From Solibacillus sp. R5-41 (GTDB lineage: Bacteria > Bacillota > Bacilli > Bacillales_A > Planococcaceae): 64,000 nt of DNA. The DNA is taken from positions 2,286,001-2,350,000 of the forward strand of contig NZ_CP024123.1 of NCBI RefSeq assembly GCF_002736105.1. Reading direction: 5' to 3'. Positions 18,200 through 27,136 of the stretch are shown in pieces (position 1 is the stretch's first letter; the number at the start of each line of letters is the position of its first letter). Position numbers and translations under genes: made by a program. The notes under the pieces are model-generated. The model was not told the origin of the DNA. It was given only the letters and a program-made list of their open reading frames with translations, and did not search any database.

Positions 18200-19255
18200 A
18201 TGGAAAAATATCGTATTGATCAATCAAAAGGAATGGAATTTGGTCTTTATTCATTAGGTGACCATATCCCGAACCCGTTAACAGGGCAAACTGTATCACC
18301 TCGACAACGCATTCAAGAGCTAATTGAACTAAGTCAATTAGCAGAGCAAGCTGGCATTGATGTATTCGGCGTAGGAGAAAGCCATCAGCAATATTTCACA
18401 ACACAGGCCCATACCGTCGTGTTAGGTGCGATTGCGCAGGCAACACAAAAAATTAAAATTACGAGTTCTGCAACGGTGTTAAGTGTATCTGATCCGGTAC
18501 GGGTTTATGAGGATTTTTCGACGATTGATTTAATTTCAAATGGTCGTGCAGAAATCGTGGCAGGTCGTGGCTCTCGTGTCGGTGCCTACCATTTACTCGG
18601 TGTGGATTTAAAGGATTATGAGGAAATTTTTGAGGAAAAACTAGAATTATTGAAAAAAATCAATGAGGAAGATGTTGTGAATTGGCAAGGTGAATACCGT
18701 GCACCACTTGAAAATGCTCGTATTTTACCACAGCCTTTACATCGATCGTTACCTATTTGGCGCGCGGTTGGTGGCCCCCCTGCAAGTGCGATTAAAGCTG
18801 GCTACATGGGCATTCCAATGATGCTAACAACACTTGGTGGTCCGGCGGTAAACTTTAAGCCTTCAGTTGATATTTATCGTGAAGCTGCAGAAAGAAGTGG
18901 CTTTGACCCTGCAACATTGCCAATTGCTACGACGAGCTTATTTTATGTAGGAGATACAACACAAGAAGCATTGAAAGGTATGTATCCCCATATTAACGGT
19001 GGCTTCCAAGCAATTCGCGGCTCGGGCTATCCAAAGCAACAATTTGCTCAATCAACAGATGTGCGTGATGCGTTAATGGTGGGTAGTAAAAATGAAATTA
19101 TTGAAAAATTACTGTATCAGCATGATTTATTCGGAATGCAACGTTTTATGGCACAAATTGATTTCGGTGGCGTTCCGTTCGAAAAATTAATGAAGAATGT
19201 TGAAATTATCGGTAATGACATTATTCCGGCGATCAAAAAATATACAGCAAAATAA
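18200..19255 (+). CDS. LLM-class flavin-dependent oxidoreductase
   Basis: A bacterial luciferase-like (TIM-barrel) monooxygenase that uses reduced flavin, 351 aa. Family marks include the N-terminal strand MEFGLYSLGDHIPNP, FGVGESHQQYF, the block ITSSATVLSVSDPVRVYEDFSTIDLISNGR and AEIVAGRGSR. The substrate is not readable from sequence. The next gene encodes an FMN reductase, so the pair probably works as a two-component flavin monooxygenase. The start has AAGGAGAA upstream and it is co-transcribed with mhqO. Confidence 0.85.
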   Translation: MEKYRIDQSKGMEFGLYSLGDHIPNPLTGQTVSPRQRIQELIELSQLAEQAGIDVFGVGESHQQYFTTQAHTVVLGAIAQATQKIKITSSATVLSVSDPVRVYEDFSTIDLISNGRAEIVAGRGSRVGAYHLLGVDLKDYEEIFEEKLELLKKINEEDVVNWQGEYRAPLENARILPQPLHRSLPIWRAVGGPPASAIKAGYMGIPMMLTTLGGPAVNFKPSVDIYREAAERSGFDPATLPIATTSLFYVGDTTQEALKGMYPHINGGFQAIRGSGYPKQQFAQSTDVRDALMVGSKNEIIEKLLYQHDLFGMQRFMAQIDFGGVPFEKLMKNVEIIGNDIIPAIKKYTAK

Positions 19256-19267
19256 GGAGGCAGTTCA

Positions 19268-19834
19268 ATGAAAATTGTCGCATTAGTCGGTTCAACAATC
19301 GGCTCAAAAACACGTACGGCTATGTCTACAACAGTAGGATTGCTACAAAAAAAATATCCACAAGCAGACGTTACATTGGTCGACTTAGCTAATTATGATA
19401 TGCGCTTTAGTGATGGACGCAATTATTCTGAATATGAAGGCGATACGTTATTTATTGCAAATTCGATAATGCAAGCAGATGCCATTATTATCGGAACACC
19501 GACATTCCAAGCATCAATTCCTGCGACATTGAAAAATGTTTTTGATCTACTCCCTGTCAATGGTTTACGTGATAAAGTTGTAAGCATAATTGTGACAGCA
19601 GGCACTTCTAAGCATTACATGATGGTCGAACAACAACTAAAACCGATTTTAGCGTACATGAAGGCCCATATCGTGCCAACATATGTATTTGCCGAGGAAA
19701 AGGATTTTCACCGTAAGGAGATCGTCAATGATGATGTATTATTCCGGATAGACCGCCTTATTGACGATACGGTTGATTTAGTAGAAGTCCACGCAGCATT
19801 ACGAAAGAAAAAGGATGCGCAGTACGATTTTTGA
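19268..19834 (+). CDS. NADPH-dependent FMN reductase
   Basis: A flavodoxin-like reductase, 188 aa. The N-terminal phosphate loop is GSTIGSKTRT (8-17), with the flavin-contacting segment IIIGTPTFQASIPATLKNVFDLLP (about 77-100) and GLRDKVVSIIVTAGTSKHYM. It probably reduces FMN for the adjacent luciferase-like monooxygenase, or quinones directly, like azoreductase relatives. The start has AAGGAGG 8 nt upstream, 12 nt after the LLM gene. It is the last gene of the mhq operon. Confidence 0.85.
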   Translation: MKIVALVGSTIGSKTRTAMSTTVGLLQKKYPQADVTLVDLANYDMRFSDGRNYSEYEGDTLFIANSIMQADAIIIGTPTFQASIPATLKNVFDLLPVNGLRDKVVSIIVTAGTSKHYMMVEQQLKPILAYMKAHIVPTYVFAEEKDFHRKEIVNDDVLFRIDRLIDDTVDLVEVHAALRKKKDAQYDF

Positions 19835-20253
19835 ATGCCACTTTTACAAAAATCATTTTCAATGGATTAGTCAAGATCTAGATTAAAATGACTATGTTAA
19901 AGAACAAGGTTGATTTACAACGTTAAAGAATCGGCTGCATATGCAAGATTTTATTCAACACGTGGGTTAGTGCAGTTTCTTTTGAACATCTTTGAAAATG
20001 TGTTAATTATTATAGATTCGAATAATTGTGCATATAAAACTGTATATTAATAAAAAAAAGAAAAACACTTAAAACGTTGGCATAACAACGTTTTAAGTGT
20101 TTTGTTTTGTCCCAAAACTTTTATTTGGAAACGTTTATTAAGTTTATTTAGTATACGTTATAAATCCTTGTGGAATTTAAGTACATGTTAATTGAATTAG
20201 AAAATTAGAGCTTATTCCACAAACGCGTCCTTTAATGGAATAACCCGAATTTA
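19835..20253. other. Intergenic region after the mhq operon
   Basis: A 419-nt AT-rich stretch between convergent genes. Only the strong hairpin at 20061-20108 is recognised. The first 225 nt show no ORF with a ribosome binding site and no clear motif. Confidence 0.5.
20061..20110. terminator. Strong bidirectional terminator
   Basis: A 16-bp stem of AACACTTAAAACGTTG (20063-20078) with its complement (20086-20101) and a 7-nt loop. An A run precedes it and TTGTTTTG follows, so it can serve both convergent units. Confidence 0.8.
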
Positions 20254-20835
20254 TCATTTGATGGTAAAGTCATATCCTTTTAATGGCTGTAGGGTAGAAT
20301 AGTGAGTAATAATTCCAGTTATTAAAGAAATTAATCCCCAAATCAATGCAAGGAAGTGTACCTGAGAGCTTGGTAGAGTATAAATAAAAAGGCACCCAAG
20401 TGAAACTCCCAACATAACAAGTATGAAATACAAATAATCTAAATGAACCCAGCAAAGAATGAGAAGATGGGCGACATTTATAATACATATTACGGGAAGT
20501 AACATATCCACGTTTAGTTGTTTAATGAGCAACAATACTGGAAGGCAAACAACTATGACACCGGAGGAAAATACAACTAATGATGAGTACTGATTCGGTT
20601 TTGTAGACATTTTCATTACTTTAAATAATGCTGCTCCAATTACAGGAGTGAGTAAACCACCCCAGATATAGAACTCTACTACTGCCCCTTTAGGTAATAC
20701 ATAAGTTAATATAAATGCTAATAACCAAAAAATAGCACCCGCAATTAACATAAATCCTCCGCCTCGATATCCTTTAATAAAATCATAGCGATCTTGATTA
20801 ATCTCAACATTTTTAGGGACAAAAGGTATCCTCAC
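20254..20835 (-). CDS. Multi-pass membrane protein of unknown function
   Basis: 193 aa with about six hydrophobic segments after a short charged N-terminus (IPFVPKNVEINQDRYDFIKGYRGGG). The family is not recognised. The GTG at 20835 is chosen because GAGGAGGG lies 5-6 nt upstream; a longer TTG frame from 20850 would overlap that site. It may act in the membrane as an uncharacterised sensor or transporter subunit, but nothing in the sequence shows this. It stands alone on the minus strand. Confidence 0.65.
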   Translation of the reverse strand: MRIPFVPKNVEINQDRYDFIKGYRGGGFMLIAGAIFWLLAFILTYVLPKGAVVEFYIWGGLLTPVIGAALFKVMKMSTKPNQYSSLVVFSSGVIVVCLPVLLLIKQLNVDMLLPVICIINVAHLLILCWVHLDYLYFILVMLGVSLGCLFIYTLPSSQVHFLALIWGLISLITGIITHYSTLQPLKGYDFTIK

Positions 20836-21071
20836 AGTTTCCCTCCTCAATTAGACTTCCACACCATTAAATGGCCCGTTTGCGGAACAACTTAATACAT
20901 TGTAATTTTAAAAACCTTATGAATTAAACAACTTTATTATCACGAAATACTTTTAAATATATTAGTTCCCAAATCGTCATTTGGTAACAAACCTTTCCTT
21001 AACATATTAAATCCGCATAAATCTGACGAGTCCCCTATAGTTATTAACTATTGAAATTGAATTTTGTTGAA

Positions 21072-21308
21072 CTAATGAGTTTTGCGGTTCATAGTATTAT
21101 TTAAATCATAGTGTATGTTCATCTTGATTTTGTTCAAATCCTTATCAATTTTGGAAATTAACATATGTAACTCTTCATTTTCTGAAGCGGTAAAAGTTTC
21201 ACCTCTTTGTTTGCTTAAAATCACAGTTTGATTAATCAGCCTCAAACAAGATTTAATAAGTGCCAAATCAATTTTGATTGCTTCTTTGCTAATGTATATT
21301 TCATCCAT
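21072..21308 (-). CDS. Small cytoplasmic protein of unknown function
   Basis: 78 aa, charged and predicted mainly helical, with no membrane segment and no recognised motif (contains QTVILSKQRGETFTASENEEL and a Lys/Asp-rich helix). It is called a real gene because GGGAGGGG lies 6 nt before its ATG. It has no close neighbours on the same strand: 220 nt separate it from the membrane gene and about 290 nt from the stalk-domain gene. Confidence 0.6.
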   Translation of the reverse strand: MDEIYISKEAIKIDLALIKSCLRLINQTVILSKQRGETFTASENEELHMLISKIDKDLNKIKMNIHYDLNNTMNRKTH

Positions 21309-21416
21309 TAATACCCCTCCCTTACATAAATAATTTAACAGTGGAATTCACTTTATCACCAAATAGTAGTTGTGTTAACTAAATAATACAACGCACTAGC
21401 GTTAACCTACAATCAG

Positions 21417-21466
21417 CCCTATAAGATAAGCACTTAAAAAAGTTCATCTTATAGGGTTATTCTTTT
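21417..21466 (+). terminator. Hairpin with T-rich tail
   Basis: CCCTATAAGAT (21417-21427) pairs with ATCTTATAGGG (21446-21456) and TTATTCTTTT follows. The T tract is on the plus strand although both flanking genes are on the minus strand, so its transcript is unclear. Confidence 0.4.
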
Positions 21467-21594
21467 AGTCTATAGTTCAAAGCCCATCAAATCGTAGTTG
21501 GGTAACATTATACATAGTCACTTGAATCACCTAAAAATGCGATTATAAAAAATATGATCCATTCAAATTCAACCAATACACACTATTGTCTACC

Positions 21595-22440
21595 TTACGC
21601 AACTGTATTACTGATAACCGTCAGAAAGCCGTTCATCGAGGCATTAAAAATTAATTCATAAATAGCTTGGCTTGCAGTATCACTAAACAAATACCATTGA
21701 TTTTCAGTTGTCTCATGAATCAATACTTCGGGGTACTTTTGCAAAGTTACATCTGAAGATTGGGCTAAAGAATAGATATCAAAACGTTTTATAGTGTTCC
21801 CCTCTTGGTCTAAAAAATCATATTGCCCATTTTTGTAATAGTCTCCCGCTGAAACGCTATGAAACTGCCATGTGTAATTAGCAGGAGCTTTGACCTTACT
21901 GCCTTTGTTTTCTACAAAAATATTATAAATGGCTTCGTTATATCCATTCCCGTTGATTTGCTCTACTACTCCGCCCATAACCATATGATATTCGCGTTGC
22001 AATGCTTTTACTTTTACACCATCTATAACAAATGGCTTTGTATCAACCGTTACTGTGGCATTTTTGTAATTGACATTACTGCCAAATGTTTCTGCAATAA
22101 AACGCATCGGAACGAATGTACGATTATTCTTTATATATGGCTTTACATCAATCAACTCCTTTTTACCGTTTTTTACTACTGTATTGCTATTTAGTTTTAA
22201 TATTACTTGCATGTCGTTTTTAGTAAGAGTGACTTCAGAATCCGACCAATTGACTTTAGCTCCCAAATTTTCACTAATTACTCGTAAAGGAACCATTGTG
22301 CGATTTTTCTTAATTTCGGGATTCACATCTGTTGCAATAGAAACACCGTCAACTTTTATTTGAATGCCTGCTGCATAAGTAGTTGACGATGTAATGATTA
22401 GAATTAATGCAAGGAAAATTCCTGTGAACACTTTTTCCAT
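21595..22440 (-). CDS. Secreted protein with copper amine oxidase-type stalk domain
   Basis: 281 aa with a signal peptide (1-23, ending TYAAG). A Cu_amine_oxidN1-type stalk region (about 25-135) contains paired repeats: IKKNRTMVPLRVISENLGAKVNW and IKNNRTFVPMRFIAETFG. This domain is a common wall or surface module in Bacillota, and the name does not imply oxidase activity. The C-terminal half (about 135-281) is of unknown function, with many aromatic residues. Start 22440 has AAAGGAG upstream. A second stalk-domain protein is encoded at 48757-50283. Confidence 0.75.
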   Translation of the reverse strand: MEKVFTGIFLALILIITSSTTYAAGIQIKVDGVSIATDVNPEIKKNRTMVPLRVISENLGAKVNWSDSEVTLTKNDMQVILKLNSNTVVKNGKKELIDVKPYIKNNRTFVPMRFIAETFGSNVNYKNATVTVDTKPFVIDGVKVKALQREYHMVMGGVVEQINGNGYNEAIYNIFVENKGSKVKAPANYTWQFHSVSAGDYYKNGQYDFLDQEGNTIKRFDIYSLAQSSDVTLQKYPEVLIHETTENQWYLFSDTASQAIYELIFNASMNGFLTVISNTVA

Positions 22441-22744
22441 CGTATGAAAACTCCTTTTTTTAAGTTAATATCTTTAATACAAACTCCGTGTACGCTTGTA
22501 AATAACTCTCTTGGAAGAAGTTGTGTATCTCAATTCTAAGTTAGCTTTACTTTCGCTCCCACCAATTTACATATTTTATGGTTATTTATCCCCCTTTAGA
22601 AACTAATGTTCCATAATAACTTTTTACACATTATACCATATTTTAAATATTCAAACATATAATAAATGTGCATAAGAAAAGAGGATATATGCTCATACAT
22701 TTAACATAGTATCCTCTTATTAGTTTAGTGTATTTAATTTTTCG
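22441..22744. other. Intergenic region with terminator
   Basis: A 304-nt AT-rich gap between two minus-strand genes. It holds the terminator at 22677-22720 and otherwise nothing recognised. Confidence 0.5.
22672..22720 (-). terminator. Terminator of the gene at 22745-23806
   Basis: GAGGATA (22681-22687) pairs with TATCCTC (22710-22716). Read on the minus strand, the stem is followed by TTTTCTTA. Confidence 0.6.
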
Positions 22745-23806
22745 TCAAAATGCTTTCTCATTTTTTTCTGCAATATTACTCTCGATCCCCAACGCAATCA
22801 TTTGTTTCAATCGCACAGGATCATCAGATTTTATCGCAATATAGTTATAGTGCTTTTCTTTCCCTAAAAATAATGTCGCCTTTTGTGGGTGCTTCATTTT
22901 TAAAATAAAGTCGGGATACACTTTTTCAAAATCACGTGCGATGAATTCAAGCGTATCTTTCGTGCATTTTTGTTCCAGCACCGCTTTCGCTTCAATTATG
23001 CATTCTACATTTTGTATATCCATTTTCATTCGTTTCATTAAACCTAATGAAATATAAAGTTTGCCCTCTTGAATTTGCACTGGGTTCATTCGCACGGCCT
23101 GTATATCTGCTAAGAAAAAAATGACAGAATACACATTGAGAATAAGTAATACAAACGATACAACTGGCCATTTTGCATGTAAAAAATAATGAATACCGAG
23201 CGTTTCTACTATTATGGCATGAATCATCATCACTTGAAATGCGATGTAGCTTGAATTTTTATATAATGTGATCCCGTTTGGAATCGGCTTTTTCCAGCTT
23301 GCCAGCGCATAATAAACCATGAGTAATTCGGAGCAAATCATTTGAATAAGTAAGTTGTTTTTTACATATTTTTCAACTGCTGTATTAAATGTATATAGCA
23401 CAGGCAGCTCATTTTGCTTCACTTCTTGAATAATTATTGGTAAATAGCGTATCAGTGTGATAATAAGTAATAGCTCAAACAGTACGAGTAACACTTCCAT
23501 CCCAATGCCTGCTAGTGTAATCGTCGAAAATGGGGCCAACAGGTCACTCGGTATGAGCAACCGAATTCCAATACAGCCGAATGCAATAAGCGCAATCGCC
23601 ATTTTCCATGAAAACTGTTTGCGGTACAGCATCCATAATATCGGAGCAATGAGAATTAAATCGAGTAACGAACCAAGTACGACAAGCTTCGTTTCCTCTG
23701 TCAAAATACTTGTGCCTATCGCTGTTTGATAAAGTGCTATATTACTACCAACTACGAGTATAAGCAAAACGAGCCAAATCGGTTTGCCCTTTTCAATCCA
23801 AATCAT
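22745..23806 (-). CDS. Multi-pass membrane protein of unknown function
   Basis: 353 aa. About seven to eight hydrophobic segments occupy residues 10-230, followed by a soluble C-terminal domain (about 240-353) that resembles a small beta-rich PH-like module. Homologs are often labelled beta-carotene 15,15'-monooxygenase in databases, an unsupported name. The start has AGGGAGTGAG upstream and a good sigma-A promoter lies just before it. No functional motif is seen. Confidence 0.6.
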   Translation of the reverse strand: MIWIEKGKPIWLVLLILVVGSNIALYQTAIGTSILTEETKLVVLGSLLDLILIAPILWMLYRKQFSWKMAIALIAFGCIGIRLLIPSDLLAPFSTITLAGIGMEVLLVLFELLLIITLIRYLPIIIQEVKQNELPVLYTFNTAVEKYVKNNLLIQMICSELLMVYYALASWKKPIPNGITLYKNSSYIAFQVMMIHAIIVETLGIHYFLHAKWPVVSFVLLILNVYSVIFFLADIQAVRMNPVQIQEGKLYISLGLMKRMKMDIQNVECIIEAKAVLEQKCTKDTLEFIARDFEKVYPDFILKMKHPQKATLFLGKEKHYNYIAIKSDDPVRLKQMIALGIESNIAEKNEKAF

Positions 23807-23831
23807 TTGAACTCACTCCCTGTTTTTTACT

Positions 23832-23860
23832 ATTATACAATTTTTCCCGTTTCGTTTAAA
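23832..23860 (-). promoter_or_regulatory. Sigma-A promoter of the gene at 22745-23806
   Basis: On the minus strand, TTTAAA (23860-23855), a 17-nt spacer and a perfect TATAAT (23837-23832), about 26 nt before the start codon. Confidence 0.6.
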
Positions 23861-23888
23861 TCCTTTTCACCACACATAATTCCTTCGA

Positions 23889-24251
23889 CTACAACTCGCC
23901 ACGCTGCTGATAGGACGTAATACCACCCTTTACATTCGTTACGCGGTCATAGCCAAGCTTTTTCAATTTTTTGCACGTTTCAAGTGAACGTAAACCTGAG
24001 CGACACATGACCACAATTTCCTTGTCCTTTGGTAAAGCGGCAATGCCTTTCCCGTGCGGATCATTAAGAAATGGAGCCACATGCATTTTATTAAAGTCCC
24101 CTGCACTCCGCACATCGATAAAAATCTTATCTTGATCACGCAGCATCATTTGTAATTCATCTGTTGTAATCGTTTGAACGCCAGGGACTGGACGCATTTT
24201 CCATACAACAAGTGCAGCGCAAATGGCAAAAATAATAATCATTTCCAACAT
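23889..24251 (-). CDS. Membrane-anchored rhodanese-domain protein
   Basis: A single-domain sulfurtransferase, 120 aa. One N-terminal membrane segment (2-18) is followed by the rhodanese fold, with FIDVRSAGDF and the active-site loop VMCRSGLRS (Cys nucleophile). It can carry a persulfide on the cysteine; the acceptor is unknown. The start at 24251 is preferred because the ATG at 24266 opens the GGAGG site itself. The neighbour downstream has its own promoter, so this is probably a single-gene unit. Confidence 0.85.
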   Translation of the reverse strand: MLEMIIIFAICAALVVWKMRPVPGVQTITTDELQMMLRDQDKIFIDVRSAGDFNKMHVAPFLNDPHGKGIAALPKDKEIVVMCRSGLRSLETCKKLKKLGYDRVTNVKGGITSYQQRGEL

Positions 24252-24588
24252 ATTTACTTCCTCCATACATACTATTTAAAAAATCGTTTGTCGTCTAATT
24301 TTGATTAGAAAGCTAGTTTTCAATCTATTTCGGCATTTTTAGTAGTTAATTCGACCTACAAATTGTTTAACTTGTCGAAATCCTCACACTTAATCAATCC
24401 TCATCATTTCACCATGTTCTACTATTGTAACATGTTCAATTCATCCAAAAGATTTCACAATTTGGTCTTTATTATGACAAATATTCAATTGTTATAGTAA
24501 AATTATATTCATGAATAATGAAATGATGATACTTTTCCGCTACAATGAAAAGTGACAAAACACTAACAAACAGGGGAGTTTAAAACGT
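24252..24588. other. Divergent intergenic region between rhodanese and copC
   Basis: A 337-nt AT-rich region that must hold promoters for both sides. TATATT- and TACAAT-like boxes are present but no pair has a good -35 and spacing, so none is called. Confidence 0.4.
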
Positions 24589-25137
24589 ATGAAGAAAATT
24601 ATTTTATCAGCATTTGCGTTATTTTTACTATTTTCACCACAAGCGTTTGCACATACTTATTTGGATTCTACAACGCCAGCAGACGGTGAAGTATTAACAA
24701 CAGATATTCAGTCGATTGAATTAAACTATTCAGGGAAAATTGAAGAAGGAAGTTTCTTTACACTTGAAAGTAGTGCAGGAAATGAAATTCCTGTCAGCTC
24801 TTTTACAGTAGATAGTGGCGTATTGAAGGGACAGTTGGACGCACCGCTTAAAAATGACACGTATACAGTAAAGTGGAATAGTATTAGCCAAGATGGTCAC
24901 CCATTATCAGGTAACTTTTCATTTACCGTGAACAAAGCGGAAGCGGAACAAACTGACGAAGTAAAAACAGAGGAAAAGACGGACGTTGTAGACATTGAAC
25001 AGCAAGCTAAACAACCTATAGTGGGCGAAGAAGAAACGGACGATTCAAAATCCTCGTCATCACTAATTGTCGCTGGTGTCATTTTAGTCGTATTAATAGC
25101 GATTAGTACATTCGTTTTATGGAAGCGTAAAAAATAA
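24589..25137 (+). CDS. copC: CopC-domain copper-binding protein, membrane-anchored
   Basis: An exported copper-binding protein, 182 aa. The signal peptide ends PQAFA, so the mature protein begins with His (HTYLDSTTPADGE), the usual N-terminal copper ligand of CopC. The CopC beta-sandwich covers about 22-118 and includes the second ligand region ISQDGHPLSGNFSF. A Glu/Asp/Lys-rich linker and a C-terminal membrane segment (about 157-178) follow. The start has AGGGGAG upstream. The copD gene begins 2 nt after its stop, so the two form one operon for copper uptake or handling at the membrane. Confidence 0.85.
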   Translation: MKKIILSAFALFLLFSPQAFAHTYLDSTTPADGEVLTTDIQSIELNYSGKIEEGSFFTLESSAGNEIPVSSFTVDSGVLKGQLDAPLKNDTYTVKWNSISQDGHPLSGNFSFTVNKAEAEQTDEVKTEEKTDVVDIEQQAKQPIVGEEETDDSKSSSSLIVAGVILVVLIAISTFVLWKRKK

Positions 25138-25139
25138 GG

Positions 25140-26255
25140 ATGATTGTTGTAACAATTGTAAGTCAATTTATTTTATTCGTTAGCTTATCCATTTTAATGG
25201 GTGCTTTCATTATGCGGCTTATTCCCGCGTCATTAAAACCGGATATTTCACTTCCGACTAAATGGATTTATGCAAGTTTATGGAGTATCCCAATAGTGAC
25301 GTTTGCGCCCATTTTACAGCTACTCGTCATTTTGCTAAAGCAATTTGGGCTGTTCCCGAGTTTGCTAAAAATAGTAATGAACTATCAGGTAGGACACTCT
25401 TGGCTTGCTACCGTTGTGCTAACATTCATTTTAGCAGCACTGCTTCTAGTAAGCGAAAAGCGCGCAAGCCATTTGTTTACAGTTATCTATCTATTCATTT
25501 TAACTGCCATGATCGCTGCGATTGCCTTTGCGAGTCATGCACATGCAATGGGCTCGACAGCAGGATTTTTCATTGATTTTATTCATTTATTTGCCTTCAG
25601 TATTTGGGTCGGCATCCTTTTACAAGTGAGCTTTTTTGCTACATCTTATGATAATTGGGAAGCATTTTTAAAGTGGTTCTCCCCGACTGCAATTGCTGCT
25701 TTAACTGCCGTTGCACTAAGCGGCGTACTTTTAACAGAGACGATTGTACCGGATTATGTCACTGGCTGGTCCAGTCCTTATGGGCATTGGTTATTTATTA
25801 AGCATGTACTATTAATGCCACTTATTTTCATCATTTTTGCGAATGGTGTTCTTATAAAATTACAGCTTTCTAAACCAAACTTCAATCCTACCATTTGGAC
25901 GAAGCTAGAGGCAGCATTATTACTGTTAATCTTATTGGTAACAGCTATTTATAGTGAACATCAGCCCCCGATGCCATTCGTTCAAACCGATAATGTATCG
26001 CTGCTCTTCCAGTGGATGCTGTCCATGCCACTTGAAAATGGCATGACTGGGCATTTTCAGATGAACGGAACCGGTGTGATTTTCTTTATTTTGACAGCGG
26101 TCTTTATTGGGCTGTTTGTTGTGAGCTTTATTAAACGAGCACCACTCATCATTTCGATTTTATTATGCTTGGTAATGGCCCTTTGCTTTTATATAGGCAT
26201 TATGTCGATTACCGTGTTTAACTTTATTGGCTATTGCATTCCACATGTACACTAA
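25140..26255 (+). CDS. copD: CopD-family copper resistance/uptake membrane protein
   Basis: A multi-pass membrane protein, 371 aa, with about nine hydrophobic segments. CopD-type His residues appear in membrane segments (AFASHAHAMGS, FIDFIHLFAFSIWVGIL, YGHWLFIKHVLLMP), likely copper contacts. In Bacillus YcnJ the CopC and CopD parts are fused; here they are separate adjacent genes. It probably moves copper across the membrane for cuproenzymes such as cytochrome oxidase. The ATG at 25140 overlaps AAATAAGGA. Confidence 0.82.
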   Translation: MIVVTIVSQFILFVSLSILMGAFIMRLIPASLKPDISLPTKWIYASLWSIPIVTFAPILQLLVILLKQFGLFPSLLKIVMNYQVGHSWLATVVLTFILAALLLVSEKRASHLFTVIYLFILTAMIAAIAFASHAHAMGSTAGFFIDFIHLFAFSIWVGILLQVSFFATSYDNWEAFLKWFSPTAIAALTAVALSGVLLTETIVPDYVTGWSSPYGHWLFIKHVLLMPLIFIIFANGVLIKLQLSKPNFNPTIWTKLEAALLLLILLVTAIYSEHQPPMPFVQTDNVSLLFQWMLSMPLENGMTGHFQMNGTGVIFFILTAVFIGLFVVSFIKRAPLIISILLCLVMALCFYIGIMSITVFNFIGYCIPHVH

Positions 26256-26261
26256 TCAACG

Positions 26262-26310
26262 AAAACAGCAACGAGAAAGGTCTTATCCCAATCTTGTTGC
26301 TGTTTTTATT
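26262..26310 (+). terminator. Terminator of copCD
   Basis: AAAACAGCAAC (26262-26272) pairs with GTTGCTGTTTT (26296-26306), followed by TATTTT. Confidence 0.8.
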
Positions 26311-26337
26311 TTCACTTTACTCTCTGCGCTCAAACGC

Positions 26338-27075
26338 TTAATCATCCTCTTTAAATAATTGCTCTAACATACGCTCACGATGTTGTAAAAAATACGATGT
26401 CACTTGATAATGCTCAGTATCGGAATAGGCAATCGATTCAATTCCTGATTCATCAAATTGATAAATTTGCGCATCCGGATAGCCAAGTAAAATGGGCGAA
26501 TGCGTGGCGATAATAAACTGCACATTTCCTTCCTTCAATAAATCATGCATTAATCGCAAAAAAGCAAGCTGCCGATTTGGAGATAATGCGGCTTCAGGCT
26601 CGTCCAATAAATAGATGGCATTTCCTTTAAAACGATGTTGAAATAACGAAAAGAAAGATTCTCCATGTGACTGTGCATGTAAGGATTTCCCCCCATAATC
26701 GCGGTAGCCCGACATGTCAACTTCATCAATATGTGAAGCGAACTGATAAAATGTTTCGGCACGTAAAAAGAAGCCTTCTGTGACACGTGGCATCCAAGAA
26801 AGGCGCAAATACTCTCCAAGAGATGATTCGGCAGCATGAACATCATATGCTTGGAAGTTTTGCTTGCTGCCTCCTGCTGGATTAAAGCCGATTTGGTCCG
26901 CCATTCCTTCAAGCAACGTTGATTTTCCTGAGCCATTTTCTCCAACAAAAAACGTCACGGCATTGTCAAAAGATAGTTCTTTTAGTTGCGCTAGTGCGGG
27001 AATCGAAAATGGATAACTTGCTGTATTTGGTACGAATTCATCCTTTAATTTGACTGTTTTTAAAAACAAATGCAC
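26338..27075 (-). CDS. AAA-family ATPase (AAA_21/ABC-like)
   Basis: A soluble ATPase of unknown role, 245 aa. Walker A is GENGSGKST (45-53), an ABC-like signature SHGESFFSLFQHRF, Walker B IYLLDEPEAALS and an H-loop IIATHSPILLG. This short single-domain type is common in bacteria and is related to SMC/RecF-like ATPases, but it lacks a coiled coil or nuclease domain. It could be a housekeeping orphan or part of a regulatory system. It is 61 nt downstream of the sco gene on the same strand. Confidence 0.8.
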   Translation of the reverse strand: MHLFLKTVKLKDEFVPNTASYPFSIPALAQLKELSFDNAVTFFVGENGSGKSTLLEGMADQIGFNPAGGSKQNFQAYDVHAAESSLGEYLRLSWMPRVTEGFFLRAETFYQFASHIDEVDMSGYRDYGGKSLHAQSHGESFFSLFQHRFKGNAIYLLDEPEAALSPNRQLAFLRLMHDLLKEGNVQFIIATHSPILLGYPDAQIYQFDESGIESIAYSDTEHYQVTSYFLQHRERMLEQLFKEDD

Positions 27076-27136
27076 TCATCCCTTTCATCAAAAAAAGGAG
27101 CATAAACACGTATTGGTTTACACTCTCACTAAAATA

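Noticed and set aside
22745-23806. Beta-carotene 15,15'-monooxygenase
   Set aside because: A common database label for this membrane protein type, but no carotenoid oxygenase motif or iron-binding His set is visible.
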